Positions 4,990-5,431 of a DNA stretch of 5,431 nucleotides are shown piece by piece. The stretch's first letter is position 1, and each line of letters opens with the position of its first letter. Under the pieces are notes generated by a model, which was given only the letters and a program-made list of their open reading frames with translations, was not told the DNA's origin and did not search any database. This stretch comes from an uncultured bacterium (GTDB taxonomy: Bacteria; Patescibacteriota; Minisyncoccia; Phycocordibacterales; UBA1006). The position numbers and the translations under genes were made by a program. Where the stretch lies: the NCBI GenBank assembly GCA_903920485.1, contig CAIXMG010000110.1, positions 1 through 5,431 on the forward strand, written 5' to 3'.

Positions 4990-5244
4990 TTACAAATCGA
5001 ACGTCGTGCGCGCCAATTGCATCACGAGGAGAGGCAACGCAAAGATGCCCGTGTGAATCAAGTGGCGGTACCAATGCATGGAAACTCCGCCAAACAGCGC
5101 ATCATAGATCGCTCCCAGAATGACCAATTCCAGGTACCACGAGAAAAACAGGGCGCCCAAAGTCCCGAATACCAAGGTCACCCACCACGGGGCCATAAAT
5201 GCCAACGCCAAACAGAGAATATCCCACAGGATTCGCTTCCACAT
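4990..5244 (-). CDS. Small multi-pass membrane protein in the MreD position
   Basis: This 84-aa protein is very hydrophobic, with three or four likely membrane segments (about 5-17, 20-35, 37-52 and 62-78). It lies directly upstream of PBP2, the usual place of mreD in mreBCD-mrdA clusters. The stretch LELVILGAIYDALFGG (~38-53) resembles the glycine/aspartate membrane motif of MreD (G-x-x-x-D-x-x-x-G). MreD helps organise the Rod elongation complex in the membrane. The usual family length is about 160-180 aa with five or more segments, so this is half-size. The start ATG (5242-5244) is well placed 8 bases after a TGC-TATAAT element. Position and topology support an MreD-like role, but the sequence match is thin, so no gene symbol is given. 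It could instead be an unrelated small membrane protein. Confidence 0.7.
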   Translation of the reverse strand: MWKRILWDILCLALAFMAPWWVTLVFGTLGALFFSWYLELVILGAIYDALFGGVSMHWYRHLIHTGIFALPLLVMQLARTTFDL

Positions 5245-5252
5245 GTGGGGGG

Positions 5253-5261
5253 ATTATAGCA
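5253..5261 (-). promoter_or_regulatory. Extended -10 promoter of the mreD-like/PBP2 unit
   Basis: On the minus strand TGC (5261-5259) is followed by a perfect TATAAT (5258-5253). The element ends 8 bases before the ATG of the MreD-like gene and lies 20 bases after the stop of the upstream gene. No clear -35 is present, as is common for TGn-extended promoters. The predicted mRNA would have a leader of only one or two bases. Confidence 0.6.
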
Positions 5262-5277
5262 TAAAAAGACCCTGGAT

Positions 5278-5430
5278 TTATAGCTTATATAATTCACTTA
5301 CTACAAGCGAGCTAAAAGGTATCAAGGGGATACTTTCTCCAAATTTTCTACACATCTCGGCCTCATCGGTCAATATCATCCATTTCTTTTCTGCCGATGC
5401 CTCAACGATAGATATGTCGGTAAATCCGAA
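5278..5430 (-). CDS. Partial PIN-domain-like protein, C-terminal 50 aa
   Basis: The frame is open from the right edge of the window and ends with TAA at 5278-5280, so only the last 50 residues are seen. The visible part has GFTDISIVEASAEKKW (~2-17) followed by MILTDEAEMCRKFG (~18-31). An acidic residue in a helix start (G-x-x-D), then an alanine-containing helix, then a strand ending in T-D, fits the second half of PIN-domain ribonucleases such as VapC toxins, where these acidic residues bind Mg. The frame is too short for the six-frame track, and the catalytic N-terminal half lies outside. I cannot say whether an antitoxin gene precedes it. The family call is by pattern only. Confidence 0.5.
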   Translation of the reverse strand, partial: FGFTDISIVEASAEKKWMILTDEAEMCRKFGESIPLIPFSSLVVSELYKL

Positions 5431-5431
5431 A

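Noticed and set aside
4582..5259. 225-aa frame on the plus strand
   Set aside because: It is antisense to the PBP2 N-terminus and the MreD-like gene, is low in hydrophobic core patterns, and has no promoter or start context.
1..5431. CRISPR arrays, tRNA genes, insertion sequences
   Set aside because: No regularly spaced direct repeats, no tRNA T-loop/cloverleaf pattern and no transposase frame were seen by eye.

Overview
The window looks like a chromosomal piece of a Patescibacteria/CPR bacterium, most likely of the Parcubacteria (OD1) type. This rests on the greA-lysS gene pair, on the style of the PBP2 N-terminus (a DPDEVF-type segment followed by QFEGVIERSIS), on very short genes and compact spacing, and on normal use of the standard code (TAA, TAG and TGA all act as stops). 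The lineage is inferred by eye, not by database search. All protein genes lie on the minus strand, so transcription runs from high to low coordinates.

Layout in transcription order. At the right edge (5278-5430) is the C-terminus of a probable PIN-domain protein. Next comes a two-gene cell-wall unit: a small membrane protein in the MreD position (4990-5244) and a class B penicillin-binding protein, PBP2 (3250-4980). A 510-base gap (2740-3249) follows with no protein gene but much regulatory structure: a consensus sigma-70 promoter, a candidate structured RNA of about 275 nt with its own intrinsic terminator, an inverted repeat that reuses the terminator T-tract, and two mutually exclusive hairpins just upstream of greA. 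Then come greA (2275-2739) and lysS (749-2267), spaced 7 bases apart.

lysS is broken into two overlapping reading frames. About 40 bases of a GC-rich palindromic repeat sit in the part coding for the OB-fold domain, and the net length (3n+1) shifts the frame. The rest of LysS, including class II motifs 2 and 3, is intact. A perfect 13-bp hairpin terminator closes the greA-lysS unit (705-734).

A second gap (363-704) holds another orphan RNA candidate: a TTGACA/TATACT promoter, about 205 nt of rod-like foldable sequence reminiscent of 6S RNA, and a hairpin plus T7 terminator. The last gene, a 119-aa protein of unknown function, ends at the left edge.

Two promoter styles are visible. The two RNA candidates have near-consensus -35/-10 promoters. 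Protein genes that begin a unit, and also lysS, have a TGn-extended -10 element only 6-9 bases before the start codon and no convincing Shine-Dalgarno site, which suggests leaderless mRNAs. Functionally the window combines cell elongation (MreD-like, PBP2), transcript-cleavage rescue of RNA polymerase (GreA), lysine charging of tRNA (LysS) and two apparent non-coding RNAs.
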